This document shows, piece after piece, positions 23,876 to 33,304 of a DNA stretch of 64,000 nt. A program made the position numbers and the translations under genes. The number at the start of each line of letters is the position of its first letter. Positions within the stretch are counted from its first letter, which is position 1. The notes below the pieces were generated by a model that worked only from the letters and a program-made list of their open reading frames with translations, was not told the origin of the DNA and searched no databases. The DNA is from Saccharopolyspora hirsuta (lineage in GTDB: Bacteria > Actinomycetota > Actinomycetes > Mycobacteriales > Pseudonocardiaceae): contig NZ_VWPH01000007.1 in the NCBI RefSeq assembly GCF_008630535.1, positions 310,001 through 374,000 on the forward strand. Reading direction: 5' to 3'.

Positions 23876-25494
23876 ACCTCCCCGACGGCCGCAGCCAGAC
23901 CGCGGCGTCGGCGGGCAGCTGACCGCCCACTAGCGGGGAGCTGGCCAGCAGCACCGAGCCGGGCGGCAGCGGCGCAGCGGTGCGACCGGTGTTCACCACG
24001 ACCAGCACGTCGCCCCGCCAGAACGCGAGCACGTCACCGGTGTTGCGGTCGTCGTCCCAGCAGAACGCCTCGTCACCGCTGAACTCCCGGCGCAGCCGCA
24101 GCGCCGAGCGGTACAGCTCCAGCATCGAGCCCGGATCGCCGCGCTGGGCTTCGACCGAGTAGCCGCCCCAGTCGGCGGGCTGCGGAAGCCACGGCGGGCC
24201 GCTCCCGAACCCGAACGACGCACCCTCCCGGGTCCACGGCAACGGCACCCGGCAGCCGTCTCGGCCCTTCTCCTTGCCCCCGCTGCGCTTGCGATCCCGC
24301 AGCACCTCCTCCGGCAGGTCGGCGACCTCCGGCAGCCCCAGCTCCTCCCCCTGGTACAGGTACGCGGATCCGGGCAGCGCCAGCGCCAGCATGATCGCCG
24401 CCCTCGCCCGTCGGGTGCCCAGCGCGAGGTCGGCGGGCGGTTCGGTGCCGTTGGTCGCCAGCCACACCCGCGGGTCGGCGTCGCGGGGCAGGCCGAGCAC
24501 CGACACCTGCCGCACCACGTCGTGGTTGGCCAGCACCCACGTCGCCGCCCGCCCCACCGACCGCGCGGCCGCGATCGACCCCGACACCACCCGCCGGTAG
24601 TCCGCGGCCCGCCAGCGCACCCGCAGGAACTCGAAGTCGAACGCCTGCTGCAGCTCCCCCGGCCGGAGGTAGCGCACCCGCCGCTCGCCGCGCACCCACG
24701 TCTCGGCGACGCCGATCAGCGGCGTTGAACTCGTGGAACACCCGGTTCCACTCCCGGTAGATCTCGTGCACCTCGGGCCGGTCCAGGAACGAGTGGTCCG
24801 GGTTGGCCGCGAAGTCGTCCAGCCCCGCGCAGCCCTCGCCGCCCACCACGTCGCGCAGCGGTTCCCGCAGGTCCTTGACCAGCGCCGCCGCCACGTCGAC
24901 CCGGAACCCGTCGACGCCCCGGCGGCCCCAGAACCGCAGGATGTCGGCGAACTCCGCGCGCACCCGCGGATCGCGCCAGTTCAGGTCGGGCTGCTCGGGC
25001 GCGAACAGGTGCAGGTACCACTGCCCGTCCGGCACCCGGGTCCAGGCGGACCCGCCGAAGCGCGACTCCCAGTTGCTCGGCGGGCGGCCCGGCGCCCGCC
25101 CGGGGCGGAAGACGTAGCGCTCCCGCTCCGGGGAGCCCGGCCCGGCCGCCAGCGCACGCCGGAACCACTCGTGCTGGTCCGAGGTGTGGTTCGGGACCAC
25201 GTCGAGCAGGACGCGGAGCCCGCGGGCGTGCGCGGCGGAGAGCATCCGGTCGAAGTCGGCCAGGGTGCCCAGCGCCGGGTCGATGGCGCGGTGGTCGGTG
25301 ATGTCGTAGCCCGCGTCGAGCCACGGCGACCGGTAGCAGGGGGTCAGCCAGAGCGCGTCCACGCCGAGGTCGACGAGGTGGTCCAGCCTGGCCGTCAGGC
25401 CGGGGAGGTCGCCGAGGCCGTCGCCGTCGGAGTCGGCGAAGCTGCGCGGCAGGACCTGGTAGACGACCGCGTTCCGCCACCACGGGGTTGGCAC
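23874..25494 (-). pseudogene. GH13 alpha-glucosidase (oligo-1,6-glucosidase type) with a frameshift
   Basis: Two overlapping frames together give one ~540-aa GH13 enzyme. The first (GTG 25494, PTPWWRNAVVYQVLPRSFADSDGDG) carries DVVPNHTSDQH and GFRVDVAAALVK, the latter with the nucleophile Asp. Near 24719-24726 the protein moves by one base into the frame ending at 23874, resuming as PLIGVAETWVRG with the acid Glu, then VLANHDVVR and a C-terminal beta domain ending AAVWLRPSGR. Neither half alone has all catalytic residues. Either the gene is disrupted, or the assembly has a one-base error; programmed shifting is unlikely in this family. The first-frame read continues uselessly to 24073. Confidence 0.8.
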
Positions 25495-25691
25495 GGTTCC
25501 CCTCCCCGGCGTTGCGTCCGGTGCAACCACAGGATGACCCGGGATCGCCGGGATGGCTCGCCGGTTCCCGGCCGCGGGCGGCGAGCTCGGCGTTGTCGTG
25601 CAACAGCTTTCGCGTTCCATCTCGACGTTTCACCTGATCAAGCGACCGAAAAACAGGTGCGAACGGGTGTTCGATTCGAGATCATGGACGC

Positions 25692-27056
25692 ATGACACCG
25701 CTGATGAGCACGTACGACGCAGCCGAGGGCACCGCCGCCGATGCCCGGTCGGCAGCGGTGTCCTGGACCGACGCCGAAGTGGTCGCCCGGATCCAGGACC
25801 TGGAGGAGTCCATGCGGGCGACCATGTTCGAGCAGCTCCAGCTGATCGCCGAAGCCGAGCACCGGGGCCTCCCCGCAGACCGGGGCGCGCGGTCGATGCC
25901 CGCCTGGCTGCAGGGGCTGCTCAACATCGACTACCGCGACGCCAAGGGGCGCGTCACCGTGGCGCGCAGCGTGGAGGACCGCACGACGCTGTACGGCGAG
26001 CCGGTCAGCACCGACCTGCCCGCCACCGCGGCCGCCATGTCCGAGGGCGCGATCGGCCTGGAGCACGCGCGGGTGATCGTCACCGGCATCAAGAAGCTCC
26101 CGGAGCACGCGCGGGGCACCATGCTGGCCGAGGTCGACTCGATGCTGGCCGGGTGGGCCAGGCAGATGCCGCCGCGCGAGCTGGCGATCGTCGCCGAGCG
26201 GCTCCGCTACCTGCTGGACCAGGACGGCGCCTACCGCGACGAGGAGGTCCAGCACGAGGCGCGAGAGCTGCACTACGCCACCGCGCGCGACGGCATGATG
26301 GTCGTCAAGGCGCGCCTCGACCGCGAAACCGGCGCGAAGTTCGCCGCCCTCGTGGAGCCGCTGGCCGCACCCCGGCCGGAGGCCGACGGGGCGAAGGACC
26401 CGCGCACCGCGGGCCAGCGCAACGCCGACGCGCTCGCCGCGATCCTGGACCTGGCCGCGAGCTCCGACGCGATGCCGCGCGCGGGCGGCCAGCGCCCGCA
26501 GCTGGCGATCACCGTCGACTTCGACGACCTCAAGCGCGCCCTCGACCGCGCCGACTAGGACGGCATGCCCGGCACCCTGGCCGCCACCGACCAGCCGATC
26601 ACCGCCGAGAACATCCGCCGGATTGCCTGCGACTGCGAGGTGCTGCCGATGGTCCTCGACGGCGACGGGCTCCCCCTCGACGTGGGCCGAACCAAGCGCA
26701 CCGCACCCACCCACATCCGTGCGGCGCTGCTGCAGCGGGACGGCGTCTGCGCCTTCCCCGGGTGCGACCGGCCGCCCGGCACGCCCGACGCGCACCACAT
26801 CGTGTCCTGGTTGGACGGCGGGCCGACCGAGCTGTCCAACATGGTGATGCTGTGCGGGCACCACCACCGCACGGTGCACGCCCAGCGCTGGGAGATCGCG
26901 GTGCGGGACGGGCGCCCCACCTTTACCCCACCATCCACAGTGGACCTGTCACGAACACCGCGACCAGGTGGCCGCGCGACACCGGCCCAGCACCGCGCGC
27001 TCATCGAGCGGCAGCTGCCGAGACCGCGCGACCCGGTGGACGCGCTCGCGAACTGA
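25692..27056 (+). pseudogene. DUF222-HNH endonuclease-like gene interrupted by an in-frame TAG
   Basis: One continuous frame encodes a DUF222 domain (about 288 codons from ATG 25692), then a TAG at 26556-26558, then another 166 codons without shift. The downstream part has the expected linker TLAATDQPITAENIRRIACDCEVLP and an HNH domain, CAFPGCDRPPGTPDAHHIVSW and LSNMVMLCGHHHRTVHAQ. In intact relatives these two parts are one protein, and the residue at the stop would fit Trp (TGG to TAG). These proteins are multicopy in actinobacteria and many are decayed or lie near mobile DNA; their nuclease role is inferred. Readthrough, a real nonsense mutation or a base error cannot be told apart here. 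Confidence 0.8.
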
Positions 27057-27102
27057 GCGGGCGCGTCGCCCCCGCGCGCCCGCAGTCCGGCACCATGGCC
27101 GC

Positions 27103-27642
27103 ATGGAGCAGACCAGCAGCCGCGAGGTGTACGCGAATCCGTGGATGTCGGTGCGCGAGGACGGGGTGCGCCGGGCCGACGGTTCCGAGGGGATCTACGG
27201 GGTGATCGACAAACCCGACTACGCGCTGGTGATCCCGCTCGACGAGGATCGGCTCCACCTGGTCGAGCAGTTCCGCTACCCGGTGGGCCTGCGCCGCTGG
27301 GAGTTCCCGCAGGGCACCGCACCGGACCGGCTCGACGTCGAGCCGACCGAGCTCGCCGCCCGCGAACTGCGGGAGGAAACCGGCCTGCGGGCGGCGAACC
27401 TCGTCGAGCTCGGCACCCTGGACGTGGCGCCGGGCATGTCCAGCCAGCGCGGACGCGTGTTCCTGGCGACCGGCCTGACCCCCGGCGAGCACGAACGCGA
27501 GCACGAGGAGCAGGACATGCGCACGGCGTGGTTCTCGCGCGCGGAGTTCGAGAAGATGATCGCCGCCGAGGAGATCACCGACGCGCAGTCCATCGCCGCC
27601 TACACCCTGCTGCTCCTGCACGAACGCCGGAACCCGGCGTGA
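27103..27642 (+). CDS. Nudix hydrolase, ADP-ribose pyrophosphatase-like
   Basis: This ~179-aa Nudix enzyme has the Nudix box GTAPDRLDVEPTELAARELREETGL, whose RELREE core gives the metal-binding glutamates. The flanking VIDKPDYALVIPLDEDRLHLVEQFRYPVG and PGMSSQRGRVFLATGL resemble ADP-ribose or sugar-nucleotide pyrophosphatases. The likely role is clearing ADP-ribose or similar dinucleoside metabolites in the cytosol. ATG 27103 (EQTSSREVYANPW) is chosen because the longer frame overlaps the HNH remnant. It converges with the ehu operon, 10 bases from the ehuA stop. Confidence 0.85.
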   Translation: MEQTSSREVYANPWMSVREDGVRRADGSEGIYGVIDKPDYALVIPLDEDRLHLVEQFRYPVGLRRWEFPQGTAPDRLDVEPTELAARELREETGLRAANLVELGTLDVAPGMSSQRGRVFLATGLTPGEHEREHEEQDMRTAWFSRAEFEKMIAAEEITDAQSIAAYTLLLLHERRNPA

Positions 27643-27652
27643 GCGGCCGCGG

Positions 27653-28435
27653 TCAGGTCTCCTCCAGCACCGACCGCAGGAACCGGCGGGTCCGCTCGTG
27701 CTCCGGGCGCTCGAACAACTCCTGCGGCGGCTTGTCCTCCAGGATCCGCCCCCGGTCGAACATCAGCACCCGGTGCGACACGTCGCGGGCGAACTTCATC
27801 GCGTGCGTCACGCACAGCATCGTGATGTCGCTGGTCCGCGCCACATCGCGCAGCACGTCGAGGACCTCGGCGGCCAACTCCGGGTCCAGCGCCGAGGTGA
27901 TCTCGTCCAGCAGCAGCACGTCCGGGCGCATCGCCAACGCGCGGGCGATCGCCACCCGCTGCTGCTGACCGCCGGACAGCTGCGCCGGGTAGGCGTCCAG
28001 CTTGTCCGCCAGGCCCACCACCTCCAGCAGTTCTCGCGCCCGCTGCCGCGCTTCCTGCACCGGCAGGCCCAGCACGTGCACCGGCGCTTCGGTGACGTTG
28101 CGCAGCACCCGCATGTTGGGGAACAGGTTGAACTGCTGGAACACCATGCCGATGCGCTTGCGCACCTCGCGCAGGTGCTTCTCGTCGGCGGGCACCAGGC
28201 GTTCGCCCCGGCGCACGTGCGTCAGGCATTCGCCACCGACGTGGATGGTGCCGCCGTCCACCCGCTCCAGGGTCATCAGCAGTCGCAGGATCGTCGTCTT
28301 GCCCGATCCGCTCGGCCCGATCAGGGTGACGCGCTCCCCGGGCCGCACGGCGAAGTCGAGCTCGTCGAGCACCACGTTGGCGCCGAACCGCTTGACCACC
28401 CGGTCGAAGCGGATCATCTCCTCAGCTCCCGACAC
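27653..28435 (-). CDS. ehuA: ABC transporter ATP-binding protein, ectoine/hydroxyectoine type
   Basis: This 260-aa polar-amino-acid-type ATPase has Walker A GPSGSGKTTILR near residue 37, the Q-loop MVFQQFNLFP, the signature LSGGQQQRVAIARAL, Walker B VLLLDEITSALDPE and the switch His in CVTHAMKFA. It energises import through the two adjacent permeases. Its start overlaps ehuD by 14 bases, indicating translational coupling. Substrate assignment rests on the binding protein encoded at the head of the operon. Confidence 0.85.
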   Translation of the reverse strand: MSGAEEMIRFDRVVKRFGANVVLDELDFAVRPGERVTLIGPSGSGKTTILRLLMTLERVDGGTIHVGGECLTHVRRGERLVPADEKHLREVRKRIGMVFQQFNLFPNMRVLRNVTEAPVHVLGLPVQEARQRARELLEVVGLADKLDAYPAQLSGGQQQRVAIARALAMRPDVLLLDEITSALDPELAAEVLDVLRDVARTSDITMLCVTHAMKFARDVSHRVLMFDRGRILEDKPPQELFERPEHERTRRFLRSVLEET

Positions 28436-29072
28436 GGCGTTCCAACCTCCGCACCAGCAGCGACGCCGGATAGCTCAACAGCAGGAAGCAGATCCCGGCC
28501 AGGGTCAGCGGCTCGACGTAGCGGTAGGCGTCGGCCCCCGCCTCCTGCGCCGCACCCACCAGGTCGAGCACACCGATCGCCAGCAGCAGCGGCGTTTCCT
28601 TGAACATCGAGATCGTGCAGTTGCCCAGCGCGGGCAGCACGCGCGGAATCGCCTGCGGGAGCACCACGCTCGTCCACACCCGGTAGGTCGGCAGGCTCAG
28701 CGCCGTCGCCGCGTCCCACTGCCCGCGCGGCACCCCGCCGATCCCCGCGCGGTACACCTCGGCCGCGTAGCAGGCGTAGTGCACGCCGAGACCGATCACC
28801 CCGGTGGTCAGCGACGAGAACCGCAGGCCGATGCCCGGGAGCACGTTGAACAGGAAGTACAGCTGCACCAGCAGCGGGGTGCTGCGCACGAACTCGATGA
28901 ACAGCCAGGTCGCGCGGCTGACCGCCCGGATCCGCGACCGCCGCAGCAGGGCGAGCAGCAGGCCCAGCGCGAACGCCACGACCGAACCGAGCGCGGTGGC
29001 CTCGAAGGTCACCAGCAGGCCGCGCAGGACGTCCGGGATCACCCGGCCGGTGAACTCCCAGTCCCAGATCAC
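28422..29072 (-). CDS. ehuD: ABC transporter permease, ectoine/hydroxyectoine type
   Basis: This 216-aa polar-amino-acid-type permease begins with the hydrophilic stretch IWDWEFTGRVIPDVLRGLLVTFEATALG that is characteristic of this permease type. It contains about five helices and the ATPase-coupling loop YAAEVYRAGIGGVPRGQWDAATALSL. GTG 29072 directly follows the ehuC stop. It pairs with EhuC to form the membrane channel. Confidence 0.83.
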   Translation of the reverse strand: MIWDWEFTGRVIPDVLRGLLVTFEATALGSVVAFALGLLLALLRRSRIRAVSRATWLFIEFVRSTPLLVQLYFLFNVLPGIGLRFSSLTTGVIGLGVHYACYAAEVYRAGIGGVPRGQWDAATALSLPTYRVWTSVVLPQAIPRVLPALGNCTISMFKETPLLLAIGVLDLVGAAQEAGADAYRYVEPLTLAGICFLLLSYPASLLVRRLERRVGS

Positions 29073-29783
29073 CTAGATCGCCCCCGCGCCCCGGCCGAGC
29101 GATTCCCCCGGCTCGACGGGTTGGCGCCCCACCCCTGCCGCAGCCCGCCGCTCCAGCGCTCGCATCACCGCTGTGATCAGCACGGCCAGCACGAGGTACA
29201 GCGCTAGCATCAGCAGGTAGATCAGCGCGGTCTGGCCGGTGAAGCGGGGCTCGAGGACATCGCGGCCCTGGTAGGTGATGTCGTGCACGAAGATCAGCGA
29301 CAGCAGGGCGCTGCTCTTCAGCAGCTGGATGAACAGGTTGTTGAACGGCGGGATCATCTCCACCACCGCCTGCGGCAGGATCACCCGCCACATCCGCTGC
29401 GTGCGGGTGAAGCTCAACGCGACCGCGCATTCGTGCTGCTCCCGCGGCACCGCCTGCACAGCGCCCCGCACGATCTCGCCGCCGTACGCGCCGTGGTTGA
29501 GTCCGAGCACCAAGATCCCCGCCCACATCGGCAGCAGCTCGAAGCCGACCAGCAGCGGCAGCGCGAAGAAGATCCAGAACAGCTGCACCACTTCCGAGGT
29601 GCCGCGCCAGACCTCGACGTAGCTGCGCGCGATGACCCGGACCCACCGCCGCCGCGAGAGCATCCCGAGCCCGGCGGTCAACGACAGCACGATGCACAGG
29701 GCTATCCCGCCCAGCGTCGCGATCAACGTCGCAGGAACGCCCTGCACCAGCACCCGGAGGAAGTGCGAGAAGTTCTCGAACAT
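29073..29783 (-). CDS. ehuC: ABC transporter permease, ectoine/hydroxyectoine type
   Basis: This 236-aa permease has the amino-acid-type coupling loop [26 protein letters not shown] and about five membrane helices. The early segment YVEVWRGTSEVVQLFWIFFALPLL is typical of the HisM/GlnP class and close to EhuC. The start ATG 29783 has GGGAGG just upstream. It lies 12 bases after ehuB on the same strand. Confidence 0.83.
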   Translation of the reverse strand: MFENFSHFLRVLVQGVPATLIATLGGIALCIVLSLTAGLGMLSRRRWVRVIARSYVEVWRGTSEVVQLFWIFFALPLLVGFELLPMWAGILVLGLNHGAYGGEIVRGAVQAVPREQHECAVALSFTRTQRMWRVILPQAVVEMIPPFNNLFIQLLKSSALLSLIFVHDITYQGRDVLEPRFTGQTALIYLLMLALYLVLAVLITAVMRALERRAAAGVGRQPVEPGESLGRGAGAI

Positions 29784-29795
29784 GCCGCCTCCCGG

Positions 29796-30701
29796 TCAGC
29801 TACCGGCGCACAACGCCTCCGTGGTGACCCCGGGCGGCGGCAGGTTCTCCCGGGTGAACCCGAACGGGCTCGCGATGCGCACCCACTCGCCGCTGTCCTG
29901 GAGCTTCTTCAGCTCGGTGTTGAACGCCTCGCGCAGCCCGGTGTCGGCCGAGCGGAACACGAACGCACCGGCCTGCACCTCCGGCCTCCCACCGATCACC
30001 GGGGTGAATCCCCTGGTGACCTCGACCTGGGCACCGGGGTTCTTCTGCACCAGGTCGTTGAGCGAGATGTTGGTCAGCGCGGCGCAGTAGGCGCGCTGGT
30101 TGACCACGGCCTGCAACAGCGAGTTCTGCGAGTCGAAGGGCTGCACCTGCGAGTCCGGGACGCCCGAGCGCTGGGCGTAGTCCTTCTCCACGGCACCGCT
30201 GAGGACCGCGAGGGTGAGCTTCTTGCGCACGACGTCCTCGAAAGTGGCGACGCCCTCCGGGTTTCCGCGAGGCACCAGGAACGCCGTCGGCGCGATGTAG
30301 TCGGGGATCGAGAACGCCGCGTTCTTGCAGCGCTCGGGAGTGATGAACATGCCAGCGGCGACCACGCTGAACTTGTTCGCGTTCAGCGCCGGGATCAGCT
30401 GGTTGAAGTCGACCTGCGAAGCCTGCACGTCGCCGACGCCCAGGTTGCCGAACACGGCTCGGGCGACCTCGGGCGCCTCGCCGGTGACCCGGCCGGTCTG
30501 GTCGGTGAAGCCGTAAGGCGCTTCCCCGGCGATGCCGACCTGGACGGTGCCCGACCGGCGGGCCTCCCCGAGCGCATCACCTCCCGCGTCACCGCCGGTC
30601 CGGGTGCATCCGCCGAGCAGCCCACCGCCCAGCACCAGCGCACCCGCGGCGACACCGGATCCCCTCAGGAACTCGCGACGCGTCCACCCGCTGCTCGCCA
30701 T
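29796..30701 (-). CDS. ehuB: Ectoine/hydroxyectoine-type solute-binding lipoprotein
   Basis: This ~301-aa family-3 binding protein has a twin-arginine-like signal (WTRREFLRGSGVAAGALVLGG) and a lipobox LLGGC, so it is tethered outside the membrane. Conserved EhuB segments are GIAGEAPYGFTDQTGRVTGEAPEVAR, VAAGMFITPERCKNAAFSIPDY and AFLVPRGNPEG. The gene order ehuB-C-D-A matches the known ectoine importer. No ectoine-degrading eut genes are present here, so osmoprotectant uptake is the likely purpose. ATG 30701 has better spacing to GAAGGGG than ATG 30707. Confidence 0.85.
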   Translation of the reverse strand: MASSGWTRREFLRGSGVAAGALVLGGGLLGGCTRTGGDAGGDALGEARRSGTVQVGIAGEAPYGFTDQTGRVTGEAPEVARAVFGNLGVGDVQASQVDFNQLIPALNANKFSVVAAGMFITPERCKNAAFSIPDYIAPTAFLVPRGNPEGVATFEDVVRKKLTLAVLSGAVEKDYAQRSGVPDSQVQPFDSQNSLLQAVVNQRAYCAALTNISLNDLVQKNPGAQVEVTRGFTPVIGGRPEVQAGAFVFRSADTGLREAFNTELKKLQDSGEWVRIASPFGFTRENLPPPGVTTEALCAGS

Positions 30702-30783
30702 GACCATCGCCCCTTCGCGCCGGGAGCAGGGCCAACGCCCATGGTCAGGCCATCCGCTGTGGTTTGCATCACATGCGCGCGGC

Positions 30784-32046
30784 TCAGTCCGTCACGCGCT
30801 CGATGTCCGCTCCCAGGCTGCGCAGGTTCTCCACGAAGTTCGGGTAACCGCGATCGATGTGGAAGACGTCCCACACCTCGGTCACCCCGTCCGCGCACAG
30901 CCCGGCCAGCACCAGGCCCACACCGGCGCGGATGTCCGTCGCCCACACCGGGGCGCTGGAGAGCCGCTCCAGCCCGCGCACGACCGCGTGGTGGCCGTCG
31001 GTGCGCCCGTCGGCCCCCATCCGCACCAGTTCCTCGATGAACCGGAACCGGGACTCGAACAGGTTCTCGGTGATCATCGAGGTGCCGTCGGCCACCGCGG
31101 ACAGCGCCAGCGCCATCGGCTGCAGGTCCGTCGGGAAACCCGGGTAGGGCAGCGTGACGAAGTCCACCGCGTGCGGCCGACCCCGCATCACCACCCGGAA
31201 GCTCTCCTCCTCGGTGGTCACCTCGGCACCAGCGCTGCGCAGCTTCTCCAGCACCAGGTTGACGTGCCGCGGGTCGACCCCGCGCACCGTGATGTCACCG
31301 CGAGTGGCCGCAGCGGCGAAAGCCCAGGTCGCGCCCACGATCCGGTCGCCGATCACGCGGTGCTCGACCGCCTTGAGCGAGGACACCCCGTGCACGGTCA
31401 GCGTGGAGGTGCCAGCACCCTCGATCTTGGCGCCCATCTGCTGGAGCATCACGCACAGGTCGACGATCTCGGGCTCGCGCGCCGCGTTGTCGATCACCGT
31501 GGTGCCCTCGGCCAGCACCGCGGCCATCAGGATGTTCTCGGTCGCCCCCACGCTCGGGAAGTCCAGCCAGATCTGGGCGCCGCGCAGGTTCTCCGCCTCC
31601 GCCACCACCGCGCCGTGCTCGATGTGGCTGGTCGCGCCGAGCTGCCGCAACCCGTTCTGGTGCATGTCCAGCGGCCGGGACCCGATCGCGTCCCCACCGG
31701 GCAGCGTCACGACCGCCCGACGGCAGCGGGCCACCAGCGGCCCCAGCACGCACACCGAGGCGCGCAGCTTGCCCATCGACGGCGACACCGCCTCGTGGCT
31801 GATCTCCGCGGGGGTCGTGATGCGCACCGTGCCGCCGTCGATCGACACGTCGCACCCGAGGCTGCGCAGCACGTCGGCCATCAGCGGAACGTCGAGGATC
31901 TCCGGGCAGTTGACGATCGTCGTCGTGCCCTCCGCCAACAGCGCGGCCGCCATCAGCTTCAGCACGCTGTTCTTCGCCCCGACCACGTCGACCTCGCCGA
32001 CGAGACGCGCTCCGCCGTGTACCCGGAAGTGCTCACTCACGAGCAT
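30784..32046 (-). CDS. murA: UDP-N-acetylglucosamine 1-carboxyvinyltransferase MurA
   Basis: This ~420-aa enzyme transfers enolpyruvate from PEP to UDP-GlcNAc, the first committed step of peptidoglycan synthesis in the cytosol. [18 protein letters not shown] near the start holds the essential Lys/Asn. The active-site loop reads [15 protein letters not shown]: Asp replaces the usual Cys that fosfomycin alkylates, as in Mycobacterium tuberculosis, so intrinsic fosfomycin resistance is expected. ATG 32046 ([12 protein letters not shown]) is the family start; the frame to 32118 runs through a 22-nt repeat. It is divergent from the cobalamin adenosyltransferase gene, as in mycobacteria. Confidence 0.95.
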   Translation of the reverse strand: MLVSEHFRVHGGARLVGEVDVVGAKNSVLKLMAAALLAEGTTTIVNCPEILDVPLMADVLRSLGCDVSIDGGTVRITTPAEISHEAVSPSMGKLRASVCVLGPLVARCRRAVVTLPGGDAIGSRPLDMHQNGLRQLGATSHIEHGAVVAEAENLRGAQIWLDFPSVGATENILMAAVLAEGTTVIDNAAREPEIVDLCVMLQQMGAKIEGAGTSTLTVHGVSSLKAVEHRVIGDRIVGATWAFAAAATRGDITVRGVDPRHVNLVLEKLRSAGAEVTTEEESFRVVMRGRPHAVDFVTLPYPGFPTDLQPMALALSAVADGTSMITENLFESRFRFIEELVRMGADGRTDGHHAVVRGLERLSSAPVWATDIRAGVGLVLAGLCADGVTEVWDVFHIDRGYPNFVENLRSLGADIERVTD

Positions 32047-32095
32047 CGAGGTTACGGCCCTCCCACCACCGCCATCGGAGCGGGTGCACAGCTGC

Positions 32096-32117
32096 GAGCA
32101 AGGGAACCTTCCTGTCA
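32096..32117 (+). repeat. Dispersed 22-nt repeat, copy 14
   Basis: GAGCAA variant in the divergent murA/adenosyltransferase region, 31 bases start to start from copy 15. Confidence 0.9.
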
Positions 32118-32126
32118 TCCGGCCGC

Positions 32127-32148
32127 GAGCAAGGGAACCTTCCTGTCA
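32127..32148 (+). repeat. Dispersed 22-nt repeat, copy 15
   Basis: GAGCAA variant ending 9 bases before the -10 box of the adenosyltransferase gene, so it covers the expected -35 region. Confidence 0.9.
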
Positions 32149-32156
32149 CCTCCGCC

Positions 32157-32162
32157 TAGGCT
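32157..32162 (+). promoter_or_regulatory. -10 element TAGGCT of the adenosyltransferase gene, probable leaderless start
   Basis: TAGGCT is followed by six bases and ATG 32169; there is no Shine-Dalgarno sequence. Repeat copy 15 lies directly upstream. Confidence 0.6.
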
Positions 32163-32168
32163 GTCGAC

Positions 32169-32741
32169 ATGGCTGTCCACCTCACGAAGATCTACACGCG
32201 GGCCGGTGACGCGGGCACGACCCGGCTGTCGGACAACTCCAAGGTGCACAAGACCGATCCGCGCCTGGTCGCCTACGCCGACGTGGACGAGACCAACTCG
32301 GTCCTCGGCGTGGCGCTGGCCACCGCGCAGCTCGGCGAGGACGTCGTCGCGGTACTGCGAGCGGTGCAGAACGACCTGTTCGACGTGGGTGCCGACCTGT
32401 CCACCCCGATCGCGGAGAACCCGAAGTACCCGCCGCTGCGGATCACCCAGGACTACGTCGACCGGCTCGAGGGCTGGTGCGACGAGTTCAACGCGCGGCT
32501 GGGCAAGCTGGACTCGTTCATCCTCCCCGGCGGGACCCCCGGTGGCGCGCTGCTGCACCAGGCGCGGTGCGTGGCCCGCCGGGCGGAGCGGTCGGCGTGG
32601 GCGCTCCAAGAAGCCGACGGGGAGCGCACCTCGCCGCTGCCCGCGAAGTACCTGAACCGGCTGTCCGACCTGCTGTTCATCCTGGCGCGGGTGGCCAACC
32701 CGGACGGCGACGTGCTCTGGAAGCCCGGCGGCAACGCCTAG
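32169..32741 (+). CDS. ATP:cob(I)alamin adenosyltransferase, PduO type
   Basis: This 190-aa enzyme adenosylates cob(I)alamin to coenzyme B12. The N-terminal KIYTRAGDAGTTRLSDNSKVHK binds ATP. The middle has YADVDETNSVLG and QNDLFDVGADLSTP, and the C-terminal helices carry CVARRAERSAW and KYLNRLSDLLFILARVAN, all PduO signatures. The position next to divergent murA copies the mycobacterial order. The transcript appears leaderless. Confidence 0.92.
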   Translation: MAVHLTKIYTRAGDAGTTRLSDNSKVHKTDPRLVAYADVDETNSVLGVALATAQLGEDVVAVLRAVQNDLFDVGADLSTPIAENPKYPPLRITQDYVDRLEGWCDEFNARLGKLDSFILPGGTPGGALLHQARCVARRAERSAWALQEADGERTSPLPAKYLNRLSDLLFILARVANPDGDVLWKPGGNA

Positions 32742-32756
32742 AGCACGCCGGGCCGG

Positions 32757-33233
32757 TCACGCCAGGGCCTTCTCGTACCAGTGCCGCGCGTACTCGTTGT
32801 CGTTGTAGGCCGGGATCTCCCGGTAACCGGCCGAGTCGTAGAGACCGCGCGCCTCCCGGAGCTCGGCTGCGGTGTCCAACCGGACCCGCTCGCAGCCGAG
32901 CCGCCGGGCCTGCTCTTCGAGCTCGCCGAGCAGCGCCCTCCCGGCACCCCGTCCCCGCAGCTCCGGGGCGATCCACATGCGCCGGATCTCCCCGATTCCG
33001 CCCGGCGCGGTGCGCAGCGCGCCGCAGCCGAGGACACGTCCGTCGACCCGCACCACCAGGAACACCCCGGCGGGCGGGACGAAGTCGCTCTTGGCTGGCG
33101 GAGCGGCGCGGGAGGTGTCGAACCCGCCCGGGAAGCGGCGGTCCAGCTCGGCGACGTACTCGCCGAGCGCCTCCTGCGCGTCCGGGCTGTCGACGGGTTC
33201 GGGTTCGATCGTGAAACTGGCCTGCTTGGTCAC
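32757..33233 (-). CDS. GNAT N-acetyltransferase
   Basis: This 158-aa acetyltransferase has the motif A region GEIRRMWIAPELRGRGAGRALLGELEEQARRLGC, whose RGRGAGR binds acetyl-CoA pyrophosphate, and the motif B-like ARGLYDSAGYREI. The N-terminus EYVAELDRRFPGGFD resembles a group of actinobacterial GNATs of unknown substrate. It is divergent from the LysR gene (72-base gap), so the LysR protein may regulate it; this is inference from position only. It interrupts the conserved order between the ATP synthase operon and murA. Confidence 0.83.
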   Translation of the reverse strand: MTKQASFTIEPEPVDSPDAQEALGEYVAELDRRFPGGFDTSRAAPPAKSDFVPPAGVFLVVRVDGRVLGCGALRTAPGGIGEIRRMWIAPELRGRGAGRALLGELEEQARRLGCERVRLDTAAELREARGLYDSAGYREIPAYNDNEYARHWYEKALA

Positions 33234-33304
33234 GCCCCCAGTCTTTCCCCGACAGCCCGTTCACATCCAGTTACCGATTCTTGGGGCGCGTAAAGTCAAC
33301 CTTC

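Noticed and set aside
25692..27056. DUF222-HNH gene as a homing endonuclease or defence nuclease
   Set aside because: These proteins are common multicopy genes in actinobacteria, no intron/intein or modification partner is present, and the gene is interrupted.
27653..30707. The ABC importer as a general glutamate/glutamine system
   Set aside because: The binding protein has EhuB-specific segments around ITPERCKNAAFS and the ehuBCDA order, which fit ectoine uptake better.
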